Origin: CAVVZJ01 sp963752755
Lineage (GTDB): Bacteria > Planctomycetota > Planctomycetia > Isosphaerales > Isosphaeraceae
Assembly: GCA_963752755.1 (NCBI GenBank)
Contig: CAVVZJ010000011.1
Span: 62,001 to 126,000 of the forward strand
DNA: 64,000 nt
Direction: 5' to 3'
Of this stretch, positions 63,395 to 64,000 are shown one piece after another. Below the pieces are notes generated by a model. It did not search any database. It was not told the DNA's origin and was given only the letters and a program-made list of their open reading frames with translations. The position numbers were made by a program, and so were the translations under genes. Within the stretch, counting starts at the first letter, position 1, and each line of letters begins with the position of its first letter.

Positions 63395-63910
63395 ATGGAT
63401 GTCGGGTCATTGCGCGAGCGGCAGGCGCCGTTGAAAGCCCGCTACAAGGACGATCCGGCCACAGCTCGGGCGACCCTGCGAGCGCGGGGAATCCTCGCGC
63501 CGGAGGAGGCGGCCTGCCGTGTCGAAGGCGCTTCGGGCTCGGCCGACGTCGGACTGCACCCGATGGCCGGGGGGGATGGGTCGTGGGCCTGCTCGGGGGA
63601 GATGCTCTTGCAGGCGCTGGTCGGCTGCGCGGGGGTGACGTGCGCGGCGGTGGCCAGAGCAATGGGATTGCCGTTGCGGGGTGGGACGGTTGAGGCCGAG
63701 GGCGAGATGGACTTCCGCGGTACCCTGGGCGTCAGCCGCGATGTTCCGGTCGGCTTCACGGCCATCCGGCTCCAGATCACGCTCGACACCGACGCCGACG
63801 AGGCCCAGCGGGCGAAGCTGCTGGAGCTGACCGAGCGGTATTGTGTGATCTATCAAACACTCCAGCAAACGCCGACCTTGAGCGCGACGCTCGCGCGGGT
63901 CGGCGACTGA
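63395..63910 (+). CDS. OsmC-family peroxiredoxin-like protein
   Basis: ATG at 63395 gives MDVGSLRERQAPLKARYKDD. OsmC features are GEMLLQALVGCAGVTCAAVA with Cys78 and ELTERYCVIYQTLQQTP with Cys150, the two reactive cysteines of the family, plus TAIRLQITLDTDAD. It has 171 residues and is intact. OsmC/Ohr proteins reduce organic hydroperoxides in the cytoplasm. Confidence 0.88.
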   Translation: MDVGSLRERQAPLKARYKDDPATARATLRARGILAPEEAACRVEGASGSADVGLHPMAGGDGSWACSGEMLLQALVGCAGVTCAAVARAMGLPLRGGTVEAEGEMDFRGTLGVSRDVPVGFTAIRLQITLDTDADEAQRAKLLELTERYCVIYQTLQQTPTLSATLARVGD

Positions 63911-63926
63911 GCGAGGCGAGCGGGCG

Positions 63927-64000
63927 ATGGCGGCCTTGCTGGGCGTGGATGTCGGACTGCACACCGGCCTCGCCCGCTTCGGCGACGACGGCCGGCTCGC
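63927..64000 (+). CDS. Start of an RNase H-fold-like protein (cut by right edge)
   Basis: ATG at 63927 gives MAALLGVDVGLHTGLARFGD and runs off the end after about 25 codons. The GVDVGLHTGLARF opening resembles RNase H/RuvC-fold strands with a first catalytic Asp. It starts 16 bases after osmC. Too little is present to assign a family. Confidence 0.5.
   Translation, partial: MAALLGVDVGLHTGLARFGDDGRL

Overview
The window reads as high-GC chromosomal DNA from a member of the Planctomycetota, most likely the Isosphaeraceae (Singulisphaera/Tautonia/Paludisphaera-like). This is inferred from protein families typical of that group: a redoxin/cytochrome c/copper-monooxygenase fusion, a secreted DUF1080 protein, a membrane Ser/Thr kinase beside an FHA protein, SMP-30 and sugar-isomerase TIM-barrel proteins, and many short secreted proteins of unknown function. 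No phage, plasmid, IS transposase or CRISPR array was seen.

Layout. 0-9.5 kb: KaiC-like ATPase (cut by the left edge), redoxin/cytochrome/PHM-like oxidoreductase, a lipoyl-like protein overlapping a Nudix hydrolase, SMP-30, a TPR protein, ribosomal protein S20, an endonuclease III-like protein and a CoaC-like flavoprotein. 9.5-17.7 kb: Mrr-like endonuclease, ispD, GDSL lipoprotein, nitroreductase, DUF1080 protein, and a small-protein/amidase/class IV aminotransferase run. 17.7-20 kb: a dense minus-strand tRNA array (Trp, then an HNH endonuclease gene, then 14 complete tRNA genes and one remnant). 20.5-33.3 kb: small membrane or secreted proteins, FHA plus Ser/Thr kinase, a coiled-coil protein, an NhaD-like antiporter, a sigma-70 factor and a PEP-utilising enzyme. 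33.9-43.2 kb: lipoprotein, RsbU/SpoIIE-type phosphatase, a large unknown Cys-rich protein, holB-tmk, infA, a SUI1/YciH-type factor, DinB, and a small tRNA cluster with degenerate copies. 43.6-52.5 kb: glycoside-hydrolase-like protein, sugar-nucleotide epimerase, HAD hydrolase, TIM-barrel isomerase, DUF423, folC, response regulator. 52.6-64 kb: a marR/adaptor/RND efflux operon, PNPOx-like protein, a C45-type acyltransferase fused to an M1-like tail, a caspase-fold protein, OsmC, and the start of a gene cut by the right edge.

Sequence quality matters here. Many conserved, normally essential genes (tmk, holB, ispD, the sigma factor, RND pump, epimerase) are broken by isolated single-base insertions or deletions while both flanking frames keep strong family identity. 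Whole stretches (12-18 kb, 22-30 kb, 50-52.5 kb, 57.6-61.2 kb) are intact. I treat these breaks as probable consensus errors, not gene death, and annotate each such gene across all its frames.

The strongest candidates for something unusual are the tRNA array with several non-canonical members and an embedded HNH gene, two families of dispersed palindromic repeats, and several unusual domain fusions.
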